From: Bradyrhizobiaceae bacterium
GTDB taxonomy: Bacteria; Pseudomonadota; Alphaproteobacteria; Rhizobiales; Xanthobacteraceae
Reading direction: 5' to 3'
DNA: 9,674 bases
Assembly (NCBI GenBank): GCA_016793685.1
Contig: JAEULX010000249.1
Span: 1-9,674 of the forward strand
The translations under genes and the position numbers were made by a program. The notes under the pieces were generated by a model that was not told where the DNA came from, ran no database searches, and saw only the letters and a program-made list of their open reading frames with translations. Of this stretch, positions 1-6,742 are shown piece after piece (position 1 is the stretch's first letter; each line of letters begins with the position of its first letter).

Positions 1-344
1 GTAACGGGCAGGCGATCAGCTATGGAATCGGCGTCGGCCGCGATGGCTTTGCCTGGTCGGGCGTGACCCGCGTTTCCGCCAAGCGCGAGTGGCCGTCCTG
101 GACCCCGCCGGCGCAGATGCGGCGGCGTCAACCCGGCCTGCCCGGCCATATGCGCGGCGGGATCGACAATCCGCTCGGCGCCCGCGCTCTCTATCTCGGC
201 TCGACGCTCTACCGCATCCATGGATCGAACGAGCCGCAGACCATCGGCCAGGCCGTGTCGTCCGGCTGCTTCCGCATGACCAATGAAGACGTGATCGATC
301 TTTACTCTCGCGTGCGGGTCGGCACCAAGGTCATAGTGCAGTAA
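1..344 (+). CDS. L,D-transpeptidase, YkuD catalytic domain (C-terminal part, 5' end outside window)
   Basis: The reading frame is open from base 3 to a TAA at 342-344, so the gene begins before the window; a GTG at 63 is only an internal codon. The visible protein shows the YkuD signature. An IHGSN stretch supplies the conserved His, and SSGCFRM supplies the catalytic Cys with its Ser/Gly/Arg neighbours, followed by the usual short tail ending in a VRVGTKVIVQ-like strand. Enzymes of this family act in the periplasm. They form 3-3 peptidoglycan cross-links or attach lipoproteins to peptidoglycan, using an active-site Cys acylated by a tetrapeptide stem. The visible tail includes a proline-rich substrate-loop segment (WPSWTPPAQM), common in alphaproteobacterial YkuD proteins. 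The gene is followed by a strong terminator at 392-423, so it ends its transcription unit. The family call is firm; which paralogue it is and its exact reaction cannot be told from the fragment. Confidence 0.93.
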   Translation, partial: NGQAISYGIGVGRDGFAWSGVTRVSAKREWPSWTPPAQMRRRQPGLPGHMRGGIDNPLGARALYLGSTLYRIHGSNEPQTIGQAVSSGCFRMTNEDVIDLYSRVRVGTKVIVQ

Positions 345-391
345 GGCGTTCCCGGCCGAGTTCGGCCCGAACCTTTATCAGTGATGCTGCG

Positions 392-423
392 CCGGCGCGG
401 TGAACCGCGCCGGTTGCGTTTTT
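392..423 (+). terminator. Rho-independent terminator of the YkuD gene
   Basis: A perfect 9-bp GC stem (CCGGCGCGG at 392-400 with CCGCGCCGG at 405-413) encloses a TGAA loop. It is followed by TTGCGTTTTT at 414-423. It lies 48 bp after the YkuD stop codon. The T tract is on the + strand only, so it should terminate the transpeptidase transcript. The convergent iorB gene ends at 462, and its transcript would cross the same stem without a U tract. Confidence 0.85.
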
Positions 424-461
424 CTCGGGCAGGAAACTGCTGCAACAGGGGCGCGCGGGCG

Positions 462-2648
462 TCAGCCCAAAGCCTTCGCGGCGAACGGCAGCGAGCGCAG
501 CCGCTTACCGGTGGCGGCAAAGATCGCATTGCCGATGGCGGGAGCGAGCGGGGGAACCCCGGGCTCGCCAATGCCGGTGGCGTCGGCGTGCGAGGCGATG
601 ATGTGGACTTCGACCTGCGGCATTTCCGACATGTGCGTCGGCGCGTAGTCATCGAAATTGGTTTGCTGGACCACGCCGTCGGCAAACGTGATCTGATTGC
701 GCAGGCATGCGGACAAGGCAAAGCCGACCGCGCCTTCGATCTGCGCGGTGATGATATCGGGATTGACGGCGACGCCGCAATCGACCGCCGCAACGATGCG
801 GTCGACCTTGATGGCCGAGCGAGCCACCGCCACGTCGGCGACCATTGCGACGCGCGTGTTGTAGCAAGAATGGTAGGCGAAGCCCCGCCCGCGCCCGGCC
901 GGCAGCGCCTGCCCCCAGCCGGCGCGCTCGGCGGCGAGCTTGACGACGGCGGCATCGCGCGGCTTGTCCGCGAGCAGCGCGAGGCGGAACGCGACCGGAT
1001 CCTGGCCCGCCAGCCGTGCGAGCTCGTCGATGGCCGTTTCCATCGCATGGGCGCCGTGGCTGTTGCCCACCGAGCGCCACCACAGGACCGGGATTAGCGA
1101 CTGCGCATTGAAGGACTCGACGGCGAAATTGCCGATCTCATAAGGCGTGTCGACCACGCCCTCGACGCTGGTCTCGTCGATGCCATCGTGGACCAAACTC
1201 GACTCCAACGGCGTGCCGACAAATAGGGACTGGCATACGATCTTGTGGCGCCAGCCAATAATGCGGCCGCCGCCGTCGAGACCGGCGCGGACGCGATGCA
1301 GGACGAGGGGACGGTAGAAGCCGCCCTTGATGTCGTCCTCGCGGGTCCAGACGAGCTGGATGGGGACGCGCCGGCCGACGGCTTTTGCGACGTGCGCAAT
1401 CTCTTTGGTCCAATCCGCCATCGGATTGCCGCGCCGGCCAAAGCTTCCGCCGCCGAACAGCGGGTTGATCTTGATGTGCTGCGGCTTCAGGCCGAGCACC
1501 CGCGCGATGGCGGCTTGATCGATGCTCTGGAGCTGGCAGCCCGACCACAGCTCGACGCCGTCGTCGGACAAGTCGATCACGCAGTTCAGCGGCTCCATCG
1601 GCGCATGCGCGAGGAAGGGAAACGTGAACTCCGCCTCATAGACCTTGGCCGCGCGCGCAAGCCCCGCTTCCGCGTCGCCGCGGCGGAGGGCGGGCAAACC
1701 CTTCGCGTCCGCGAGCGCCCCGTATTCGGCGAGCATGTCCTCGACCGATCGCGTCTCCGCCTTGCCGGTGTCCCAGTCGACCTTGAGGGCCTCGCGGCCG
1801 CGCAGCGCCGTCCAGGTATCTTCGGCGAGCACCGCAACGCCGGACGGCACCTGCACGACGTCGACGACGCCGTCGATTGCCCTGGCCTCGCGATCGTCGA
1901 AGGAGCGGACGGTCGCGCCGAACAGGTCGGGGCGCCGGACGACGGCGACCAGCATGCCCGGACGCCGGACATCGAAGGAAAAAACGGCGCGTCCCGTCGT
2001 CTTGCTGACTGAATCGAGGCGCGGCAAACGCTGGCCGATCAGCTTCCACGCGCCGGGCGGCTTCAGCGTCACCTCGGCAGGCACGGGCATCCGCATGGCC
2101 TCGGCTGCGAGTTCGCCGAATCGCGCGCGCCGGCCGGAGCGATCATGGCTCACGACGCCGTTCTCGACCGCGATTTCGCTCGCCGGAACGCGCCATCGCT
2201 CTGCCGCTGCGGCGACGAACATCATGCGCGCCGCCGCGCCGACCTGCCGCATCTGCACCCACGAATTGGCGATCGAGGTCGTCCCGCCGGTGCCCATGAC
2301 CCCGAAGATGAGATTCTTGTAAAGCGCGGCTTCGTTCGGTGCGAATTCAAAGCGCATGTCGGACCAGGGCGCTTCGAGTTCCTCGGCCACGAGCGTCGCA
2401 AGGCCCGTCGTCACGCCCTGTCCCATCTCGAAATGCTTGCAGACGAGGGTAACGGTGTTGTCGGACGCGATCCTGACGAACACGTTCGGGTCGAATGGAC
2501 CCTGCGCCGCTGCGCCGGCCGCGACGGCGCGCTCGCCGAACGGGACAAAACAGCCGAGAACGAAGGCGCCGGCCGCCGCGCCTGCGCCCTGCAGAAACGC
2601 CCGGCGCGACGGCGCAGACAGCGAATGCGCAGCGCTTGTTCCGTCCAT
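462..2648 (-). CDS. iorB: Molybdopterin-binding large subunit of a xanthine-dehydrogenase-family (isoquinoline 1-oxidoreductase-like) enzyme, Tat-exported
   Basis: This 728-residue protein is the catalytic subunit of a periplasmic molybdenum hydroxylase. Such enzymes insert a water-derived oxygen into a C-H bond of an N-heterocycle or aldehyde. The N-terminus has a twin-arginine signal (SRRAFLQ, residues 14-20) and an Ala-rich hydrophobic stretch to about 48, so the folded protein with cofactor is exported by Tat. Family landmarks are MGQGVTTG (75-82), HAPMEP (348-353), the cofactor-binding GGGSFGRR (399-406), VDCGVAVNP (622-630) and GIGEPGVPPLAPAIG (692-706), where E695 is the expected catalytic Glu. 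Length matches the IorB family (about 700-750). The start at 2648 is preferred because the Tat signal begins there and a GGGAG Shine-Dalgarno lies at 2656-2660. The frame stays open to 3050, but that extension overlaps iorA and is not protein-like. The iorA stop codon touches the iorB Shine-Dalgarno, which suggests translational coupling. The substrate cannot be deduced; nicotinate- or aldehyde-type oxidation is also possible. Confidence 0.94.
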   Translation of the reverse strand: MDGTSAAHSLSAPSRRAFLQGAGAAAGAFVLGCFVPFGERAVAAGAAAQGPFDPNVFVRIASDNTVTLVCKHFEMGQGVTTGLATLVAEELEAPWSDMRFEFAPNEAALYKNLIFGVMGTGGTTSIANSWVQMRQVGAAARMMFVAAAAERWRVPASEIAVENGVVSHDRSGRRARFGELAAEAMRMPVPAEVTLKPPGAWKLIGQRLPRLDSVSKTTGRAVFSFDVRRPGMLVAVVRRPDLFGATVRSFDDREARAIDGVVDVVQVPSGVAVLAEDTWTALRGREALKVDWDTGKAETRSVEDMLAEYGALADAKGLPALRRGDAEAGLARAAKVYEAEFTFPFLAHAPMEPLNCVIDLSDDGVELWSGCQLQSIDQAAIARVLGLKPQHIKINPLFGGGSFGRRGNPMADWTKEIAHVAKAVGRRVPIQLVWTREDDIKGGFYRPLVLHRVRAGLDGGGRIIGWRHKIVCQSLFVGTPLESSLVHDGIDETSVEGVVDTPYEIGNFAVESFNAQSLIPVLWWRSVGNSHGAHAMETAIDELARLAGQDPVAFRLALLADKPRDAAVVKLAAERAGWGQALPAGRGRGFAYHSCYNTRVAMVADVAVARSAIKVDRIVAAVDCGVAVNPDIITAQIEGAVGFALSACLRNQITFADGVVQQTNFDDYAPTHMSEMPQVEVHIIASHADATGIGEPGVPPLAPAIGNAIFAATGKRLRSLPFAAKALG

Positions 2649-2659
2649 GGCGGAGCTCC

Positions 2660-3115
2660 CTATGCGATCGCCTTGGCCGCCATGTGGATCGCCTGGCGAA
2701 TGCGGAGATAGGTGCCGCAGCGGCAGATATTGCCGTCCATCGCAGCGTCGATGTCGGCGTCGGACGGCGTCTTGTTGGCGTTCAGGAGCGTGATAGCCGA
2801 CATGATCTGGCCTGACTGACAGTAGCCGCATTGCACGACGTCGAGGCTTTGCCAGGCCGTCTTCACCGCCTCCGCTACTTTGCCCGCCACGGCTTCGATC
2901 GTGGTGATTTCCGTGTGGACGGCGTCGCCGGCCATGACCGAGCAGGACCGTGCGGCCTCGCCGTCGATGTGAACGGTGCACGCGCCGCACAGCGCCCGTC
3001 CGCATCCGTACTTGGCGCTGGTCAATTGCAGGCGGTCCCGCAGCACCCACAGCAGCGGCATCTCGGGACTGACGTCGAGATCATGCGCGGTTCCATTGAC
3101 GTTCAGTCTAATCAT
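2660..3115 (-). CDS. iorA: [2Fe-2S] small subunit of the isoquinoline 1-oxidoreductase-like hydroxylase
   Basis: This 151-residue protein carries both [2Fe-2S] clusters of the hydroxylase and relays electrons from the Mo site of IorB to the outside acceptor. The N-terminal plant-ferredoxin-type domain has C38, C43, C46 and C58 (CGRALCGAC, then a lone Cys). The C-terminal helical domain has C96/C99 (CGYC) and C131/C133 (CRC). All eight ligands are present and the length is normal for the family. It has no signal peptide, so it probably crosses the membrane bound to Tat-signal-bearing IorB, as inferred for other periplasmic two-subunit hydroxylases. The ATG at 3115 is preceded by a strong GGGGAGGAG Shine-Dalgarno at 3124-3132. 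The stop TAG (2662-2660) is 11 bp from the iorB start. The gene lies 49 bp after the cytochrome gene in the same direction. Confidence 0.95.
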   Translation of the reverse strand: MIRLNVNGTAHDLDVSPEMPLLWVLRDRLQLTSAKYGCGRALCGACTVHIDGEAARSCSVMAGDAVHTEITTIEAVAGKVAEAVKTAWQSLDVVQCGYCQSGQIMSAITLLNANKTPSDADIDAAMDGNICRCGTYLRIRQAIHMAAKAIA

Positions 3116-3164
3116 GGTCGCGCTCCTCCCCGGGCGGGATATGTCGGGCGCTTGTTTCTCGCGC

Positions 3165-3833
3165 TCAGGCGGGACATGGAGCGCCGCTCGCGACCCATGC
3201 CTTCACCAGATCGACGAACGCCTGATGCGGAATTGGAACCGGTTGCCGCCCCTTCCCGGGATTGAACGCCCATAGAACCAGCGAGTCGCGCTCGATGTGC
3301 TCGACCACCGCGTCCAGCGAGCGGTTGCCGTTCCGCGTGCGGTCCTTGATCGTTCGGCAGAGGGCAGCGCTCGACAGGCCATCCCAACCCATCGTCGCAC
3401 GCGCGAGCGCCCAGCTCGGAGCGCCGGGCACGCCCGACGACGGGTTGTTGCCCGTCAAGCTGTGGCAGTTCACGCAGCGCATGGCGCTCGGGCCATGATC
3501 GTCGGGGCCGCGGGTGACCGGGGGGATATGGGGGCTGCGCGAATCGCCCCGCAAGGGCGCCTCGCTCTGATGGCAGTTCAGGCAGCGCGGATGCCGGATC
3601 ACCGCAGCGATGTTGTCCCATGCCGCCAACCCCTCGACGGGATTGGGAGACGATGCCGCCTGACTCAGGGCGGCGCTCGCCAGCAGCGCGGCGGCCAGTG
3701 CGGCCGTGGCGCTCGCACAGAAGAGACGCGCCGCCGCGGACGGCCACGCGCGTCCCGGTCGCGCCCACATTGTTGCGTGTTTCGCGGATGTTTGTTTCGT
3801 GCCGGTCACGCCGGACTCGTGCGCCGCTGCCAT
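3165..3833 (-). CDS. Periplasmic di-heme c-type cytochrome, electron acceptor of the IorAB-like hydroxylase
   Basis: The protein (222 residues from ATG 3833) has two CxxCH heme c sites: CLNCH at 84-88 and CVNCH at 120-124. A hydrophobic Ala-rich stretch at about 37-58 ending in ALSQA looks like a Sec signal peptide, so hemes would be attached in the periplasm. The layout RCLNCH, a PHIPPV-GPDDHG block, a second CxxCH, TIKDRTRNGNRSL and a C-terminal WVASGAPCP resembles small cytochromes that accompany iorAB genes and are annotated as isoquinoline 1-oxidoreductase subunits. Its likely job is to carry electrons from IorA to the respiratory chain; in nicotinate dehydrogenase NicB such cytochrome domains are fused to the Mo subunit. 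The start is uncertain. ATG 3833 gives a long 59-residue leader, and ATG 3770 gives a more normal signal of about 38 residues; neither has a clear Shine-Dalgarno. A frame to 4073 would overlap the DUF971 gene and is unlikely. Axial heme ligands other than the two His residues cannot be assigned. Confidence 0.88.
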   Translation of the reverse strand: MAAAHESGVTGTKQTSAKHATMWARPGRAWPSAAARLFCASATAALAAALLASAALSQAASSPNPVEGLAAWDNIAAVIRHPRCLNCHQSEAPLRGDSRSPHIPPVTRGPDDHGPSAMRCVNCHSLTGNNPSSGVPGAPSWALARATMGWDGLSSAALCRTIKDRTRNGNRSLDAVVEHIERDSLVLWAFNPGKGRQPVPIPHQAFVDLVKAWVASGAPCPA

Positions 3834-3840
3834 TGGCCGG

Positions 3841-3868
3841 CAGATAGTGCACGCGCAAGAAACCGCAA
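3841..3868 (-). promoter_or_regulatory. Possible sigma-70-type promoter of the cytochrome-iorAB genes
   Basis: On the - strand TTGCGG (3868-3863) and TATCTG (3846-3841) are separated by 16 bp. Transcription would start at about 3834, which would make ATG 3833 leaderless and give ATG 3770 a leader of about 64 nt. The match is modest, and read-through from the DUF971 gene 88 bp upstream is an alternative. Confidence 0.25.
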
Positions 3869-3873
3869 CGACA

Positions 3874-3892
3874 GTGCAATCAATTTGTGCAC
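3874..3892. promoter_or_regulatory. Inverted repeat GTGCA-N9-TGCAC, possible operator upstream of the cytochrome gene
   Basis: GTGCA at 3874-3878 and TGCAC at 3888-3892 form a 19-bp imperfect palindrome with an AT-rich centre, unusual in this GC-rich surrounding. A further GTGCAC lies at 3847-3852, inside the candidate promoter. The size and symmetry suit a dimeric helix-turn-helix regulator. No regulator gene is in the window and the match is to no motif I can name. Confidence 0.3.
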
Positions 3893-3921
3893 GCAGGAGT
3901 GAGTGCGATGGAAAGCGCGCG

Positions 3922-4317
3922 CTATCCCGAGCGCCTCGGTGAGGGGTCGCGCGAGAGGCCTTTTTCGGCGAGTTCGTCGAGGTATTCGCGCCAGTAGCGG
4001 TCGAGATTGCGGCCGCAGTCGTGGAGGTATTCCCAGGTGAAGATGCCGCTGCCATGCAGGTCATCGAAGACAAGCCGGACCGCGTAATTGCCCACCGGAT
4101 GCACTTCGATAATCAGGACATCGCGCTTGCCGGGGACGGTGATGCGCTCGGACGGCGCGTGGCCCTGGACCTCGGCGCTGGGGCTGCGCACCCGCAACAA
4201 CTCGGCCGGCAGTTCGTACGTCTCCCCCGTTTCAAAGCTCACCAGGAGTTCGCGGCCCGCCTTGCGCAGGCGCAACTCGGTCGGCCAGGGCGGTTGCGCA
4301 GTCGATGCTAAGCTCAT
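3922..4317 (-). CDS. DUF971 family protein (gamma-butyrobetaine hydroxylase-like N-terminal domain)
   Basis: This 131-residue protein is a stand-alone DUF971 domain. The diagnostic region is HPVGNYAVRLVFDD (73-86) followed by GSGIFTWEYLHDCG (89-102). The earlier half has ELRLRKAGRELLVSFETGE (14-32) and the LPAELLRVRSPSAEVQGH segment (36-53). The domain is also found at the N-terminus of gamma-butyrobetaine/trimethyllysine dioxygenases and at the C-terminus of the plastid Fe-S carrier HCF101. Its stand-alone function is not established. No dioxygenase or Mrp ATPase domain is attached here. The ATG at 4317 has an AGGAG Shine-Dalgarno at 4322-4326. The gene diverges from moaA across 207 bp and precedes the cytochrome gene by 88 bp on the same strand, so it may be first in the iorAB transcript. 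That position, between two Fe-S/molybdopterin-dependent functions, hints at a role in Fe-S or molybdoenzyme maturation; this is inference only. Confidence 0.9.
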   Translation of the reverse strand: MSLASTAQPPWPTELRLRKAGRELLVSFETGETYELPAELLRVRSPSAEVQGHAPSERITVPGKRDVLIIEVHPVGNYAVRLVFDDLHGSGIFTWEYLHDCGRNLDRYWREYLDELAEKGLSRDPSPRRSG

Positions 4318-4405
4318 GGTTCTCCTACTCGTTCGGCGCCTCAATGGCGCGCCCTCACGCCGCACTACGGGGGTGTAATCGGCCTCCCTATTCCTCAAGT
4401 CGAGC

Positions 4406-4411
4406 ATTATA
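4406..4411 (-). promoter_or_regulatory. Consensus -10 hexamer (TATAAT) upstream of the DUF971 gene
   Basis: A perfect TATAAT is read on the - strand, about 90 bp before the DUF971 start, in the AT-richer divergent spacer 4318-4524. No good TTGACA-like -35 sits at 16-18 bp; only T-rich sequence is found there. It would give a leader of about 80 nt. I could not identify a convincing promoter for moaA in the same spacer, and I see no riboswitch that I can recognise. Confidence 0.35.
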
Positions 4412-4524
4412 TTGCAGCTAGACGCTAAAAATAGCCGCGGCTCCGGGGCAGCGTGCAACGGACTTCGTAGGTTGGATGGCCCCGATCGCGCTGCGTAAAA
4501 AAGAAAACGGGAGGTTCGGAGTCC

Positions 4525-5553
4525 ATGGAGTTTGGGCGCGTGGCCGCGCTTAAGGCCGCTCCGCTGGTCGATCCGTTCGGTCGCGCCATTACCTATGTCC
4601 GCGTCTCCGTCACCGACCGCTGTGATTTCCGCTGCGTCTATTGCATGGCGGAGCACATGACTTTCCTGCCCAAGGCAGACGTTCTGTCGCTGGAAGAACT
4701 CGACCGGCTGTGCTCCGCCTTCATCGCCAGGGGCGTGCGGAAGCTGCGGCTCACGGGCGGCGAGCCCTTGGTGCGGCGCGGGATCATGACTCTCGTCGCG
4801 TCGCTGTCGCGCCACCTTGCCGCCGGCGCGCTCGATGAACTGACCGTCACCACCAACGCCTCGCAGCTCGAGAAATATGCGGCGGAGTTGGCCGCCTGCG
4901 GCGTCAGGCGGATCAACGTTTCCCTCGACACGCTCGACCCCGACAAGTTCCGCGCCATCACCCGGTGGGGCGAACTCGACCAGGTTCTTCGCGGCATCGG
5001 CGCGGCGCAGCGCGCCGGGCTCGCCGTCAAGATCAACGCGGTGGCTCTCAAAGGGGTGAACGAGGAGGAATTGCCGCAGCTTCTTACCTGGGCGCACGGC
5101 GAGGGAATGGACCTCACCGTGATCGAGGTGATGCCGCTGGGCGAGATCGGCGAGATGCGCCTCGACCAATACCTGCCGCTCTCCCTGGTCCGCGCCCGGC
5201 TCGCCGAGCGCTTCACCCTGGAGGAGATCGATTACCGCACCGGCGGGCCCGCGCGCTATGTGCGGGTCACGGAAACCGGCGGCCGGCTCGGCTTCATCAC
5301 CCCGCTGACCCATAATTTCTGCGAGTCCTGCAACCGCGTGCGCGTGACCTGCACCGGGACGCTGTTCATGTGCCTCGGCCAGGAGGATGCGGCCGACCTG
5401 CGCGCGCCCCTGCGCGCCTCGGAAGCGAACGACCTGCTCGATGCGGCGATCGACGAAGCGATCACGCGCAAGCCGAAGGGCCATGACTTCATCATCGACC
5501 GCCGCCGCCAGCGCCCGGCGCTGGCCCGGCATATGAGCGTGACCGGCGGCTGA
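4525..5553 (+). CDS. moaA: GTP 3',8-cyclase MoaA (molybdenum cofactor biosynthesis)
   Basis: MoaA is a cytosolic radical-SAM enzyme. It converts GTP to 3',8-cyclo-7,8-dihydro-GTP, which MoaC turns into cPMP, the first step of molybdenum cofactor synthesis. The 342-residue protein has the SAM-cluster motif C33-x3-C37-x2-C40, the SAM-binding GGEP (78-81) and the C-terminal [4Fe-4S] motif C266-x2-C269-x13-C283. R271 and R273 in CNRVRVT match GTP-contacting Arg residues of the family. The protein ends in Gly-Gly (341-342), the conserved MoaA tail needed for activity in characterised members. The ATG at 4525 has GGGAGG at 4509-4514. The gene stands alone: no moaC, moaE or mobA is in the window, but a molybdopterin-dependent hydroxylase operon diverges from it across the DUF971 gene. 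All key residues are intact and the length is normal. Confidence 0.97.
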   Translation: MEFGRVAALKAAPLVDPFGRAITYVRVSVTDRCDFRCVYCMAEHMTFLPKADVLSLEELDRLCSAFIARGVRKLRLTGGEPLVRRGIMTLVASLSRHLAAGALDELTVTTNASQLEKYAAELAACGVRRINVSLDTLDPDKFRAITRWGELDQVLRGIGAAQRAGLAVKINAVALKGVNEEELPQLLTWAHGEGMDLTVIEVMPLGEIGEMRLDQYLPLSLVRARLAERFTLEEIDYRTGGPARYVRVTETGGRLGFITPLTHNFCESCNRVRVTCTGTLFMCLGQEDAADLRAPLRASEANDLLDAAIDEAITRKPKGHDFIIDRRRQRPALARHMSVTGG

Positions 5554-5576
5554 GGTTAGTCCGCAAGCCGAGAGCA

Positions 5577-5604
5577 GGCGGTCGTCCGCCCATGAAATCT
5601 CATG
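5577..5604. repeat. Two adjacent small inverted repeats between the convergent moaA and DUF2061 genes
   Basis: GGCGG-TCGT-CCGCC (5577-5590) is followed directly by CATGA-AATC-TCATG (5591-5604). Both are perfect 5-bp stems with 4-nt loops, and they lie 23 bp after the moaA stop. Neither is followed by a T tract on either strand, so they may protect 3' ends or end transcription weakly, but they are not a textbook terminator. Confidence 0.3.
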
Positions 5605-5627
5605 CGCCCCCGGTGCGCGGCCCTGGG

Positions 5628-6371
5628 TCAGGCCGGCGCCGGCAAGAGGAGAGGCGGCGCTGGCGCGTCTTGCGTGCGCTCTTTGGTCGGGCTGTAACGG
5701 TCCCACGCCATCTCGTGGCCGAGATAAACAAACGGGCCGACGACGAAGCCGAAGGCCGTCAGGCCCGCGGCCGTGGCGAGATCGCCGACCACGACGAACG
5801 TCGCGGTGAAGTCCATCACCGTGGCGATGCTCCGGAAAGTAATCGTCTTGGCGACAGGCTGGCTGATGGTGAACCCTCCCCGTTCGGCCGCAGGCGTGTC
5901 GTCGCCGCTCAGGAGCGGCATGCGCACGGGGATATCGACATCTCTTCCGGCGCCGAAATAATTCCACGCCGCCTCGTGGCAAAAATAGAAAAACGGGGCA
6001 ACGGCGAGGGCAAAGGCCGATAAACCCGCGGCGAGAGCAAATTCACCGAGCACCACGTAGTTCGAGGTGAAGTCCAGGGTGGTGACGATGACCCGGAAGG
6101 TGATCGTCTTGGCCAGGGATCGACCGATGCGGAATCCGCCCGGACCGGTAATGCGCGTGTCCGCGTCGGGCTGCGGGGCCAGAGGAGCCGGAGGCGCGGG
6201 CTGCGGGCGGACAGCCGCATTGGCCTTCGGCGGTCGGCGCCGCCGCAACTTGGGGAGGGCCTGGGGCGCGAGGACGGCGGCTGCGCCAAGCAGAACGCCG
6301 GGAATCAAGGCCGCTTCGATCAACGCGGCGCCGCCGAGTACGGCCAGTCCCACGGTCACGTATCGATTCAT
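5628..6371 (-). CDS. Membrane protein with two tandem DUF2061 domains
   Basis: This 247-residue protein starts with a hydrophobic segment (about residues 5-37), followed by a basic KLRRRRPPK stretch and a Pro/Ala-rich linker (about 48-70). Two copies of a domain follow, at about 87-140 and 174-227. Each has AKTITFR, a DFT turn, two hydrophobic stretches and an HE-x2-W signature. They align without gaps over 54 residues with 30 identities and an 87-residue period. DUF2061 is a small predicted two-helix membrane domain of unknown function, usually present once per protein. The start at 6371 is chosen because it opens at the first membrane helix. Its Shine-Dalgarno is weak (GGTGA), and the frame stays open to ATG 6536, which would add 55 residues without recognisable domain features. 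The C-terminus is Pro/Leu/Ala-rich. The gene is monocistronic, convergent with moaA and divergent from dctQ. The family call is firm; the function is unknown. Confidence 0.85.
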   Translation of the reverse strand: MNRYVTVGLAVLGGAALIEAALIPGVLLGAAAVLAPQALPKLRRRRPPKANAAVRPQPAPPAPLAPQPDADTRITGPGGFRIGRSLAKTITFRVIVTTLDFTSNYVVLGEFALAAGLSAFALAVAPFFYFCHEAAWNYFGAGRDVDIPVRMPLLSGDDTPAAERGGFTISQPVAKTITFRSIATVMDFTATFVVVGDLATAAGLTAFGFVVGPFVYLGHEMAWDRYSPTKERTQDAPAPPLLLPAPA

Positions 6372-6606
6372 GCGATCACCGAGGTTCGGGGGAGAAGCAG
6401 AAGCGCGAAGCAAAGGCGGGCCGTTCTCGGCCGCGACAGCTCCGGCGCCTGCCGATCGCCGGCGCTCGCCGCATATCGCCACTTTCGGCGGAGCCGGCCG
6501 AGCGATCAAAAACGTCATCCAAAAATCATATCGCAATTGAAATGACGCCGAGATGTCACGTCCACCGATCGTCGAAACGTCCAGGGGCTGGCAAGGAGCG
6601 CCTGTT

Positions 6607-6621
6607 CGGACCGGACCGGAC
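6607..6621. repeat. Three tandem copies of CGGAC
   Basis: CGGAC occurs three times head to tail with no spacing in the spacer before dctQ. It may be a small slippage repeat or a regulator half-site array; nothing else supports a function. Confidence 0.5.
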
Positions 6622-6697
6622 GATCCGTGCCGCGCTCATCCCCTGCACGCGCCCGGCGAGCGGCCCGGAAGCATAAAATCCAAGCCCCAGGAAGTGG

Positions 6698-6727
6698 TTG
6701 CGCCCCGTGGGCGGCGCGGCCTATCCT
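6698..6727 (+). promoter_or_regulatory. Weak candidate promoter for dctQM
   Basis: TTGCGC (6698-6703) and TATCCT (6722-6727) are 18 bp apart, with a start expected near 6734. The resulting leader of about 72 nt would contain the hairpin at 6743-6777. Similarity to consensus is low. Confidence 0.22.
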
Positions 6728-6742
6728 GCCGGACAGAAAAAA

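Noticed and set aside
381..1097. + strand frame of 238 codons opposite iorB, and similar ones at 1245-2012 and 2145-2711
   Set aside because: The composition is Arg/Gly/Asp-rich shadow sequence of a well-supported gene, with no recognisable domain.
2649..3050. N-terminal extension of the IorB frame up to 3050
   Set aside because: It overlaps iorA out of frame, is Arg/His/Gly-rich without domain features, and the Tat signal with its own ribosome site starts at 2648.
4318..4524. Possible molybdenum-cofactor riboswitch before moaA
   Set aside because: The spacer is short and I could not find the expected multi-stem architecture; a covariance-model scan would be needed to reopen this.
5632..5643. 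12-bp perfect palindrome GCCGGCGCCGGC
   Set aside because: It lies inside the C-terminal coding end of the DUF2061 gene and is explained by GC-rich Ala/Pro codons.
4318..5982. Long - strand frame joined to the DUF971 gene and running antisense to moaA (686 codons in all)
   Set aside because: The part beyond 4317 is the antisense shadow of moaA and of its surroundings; the DUF971 domain has its own start and Shine-Dalgarno.
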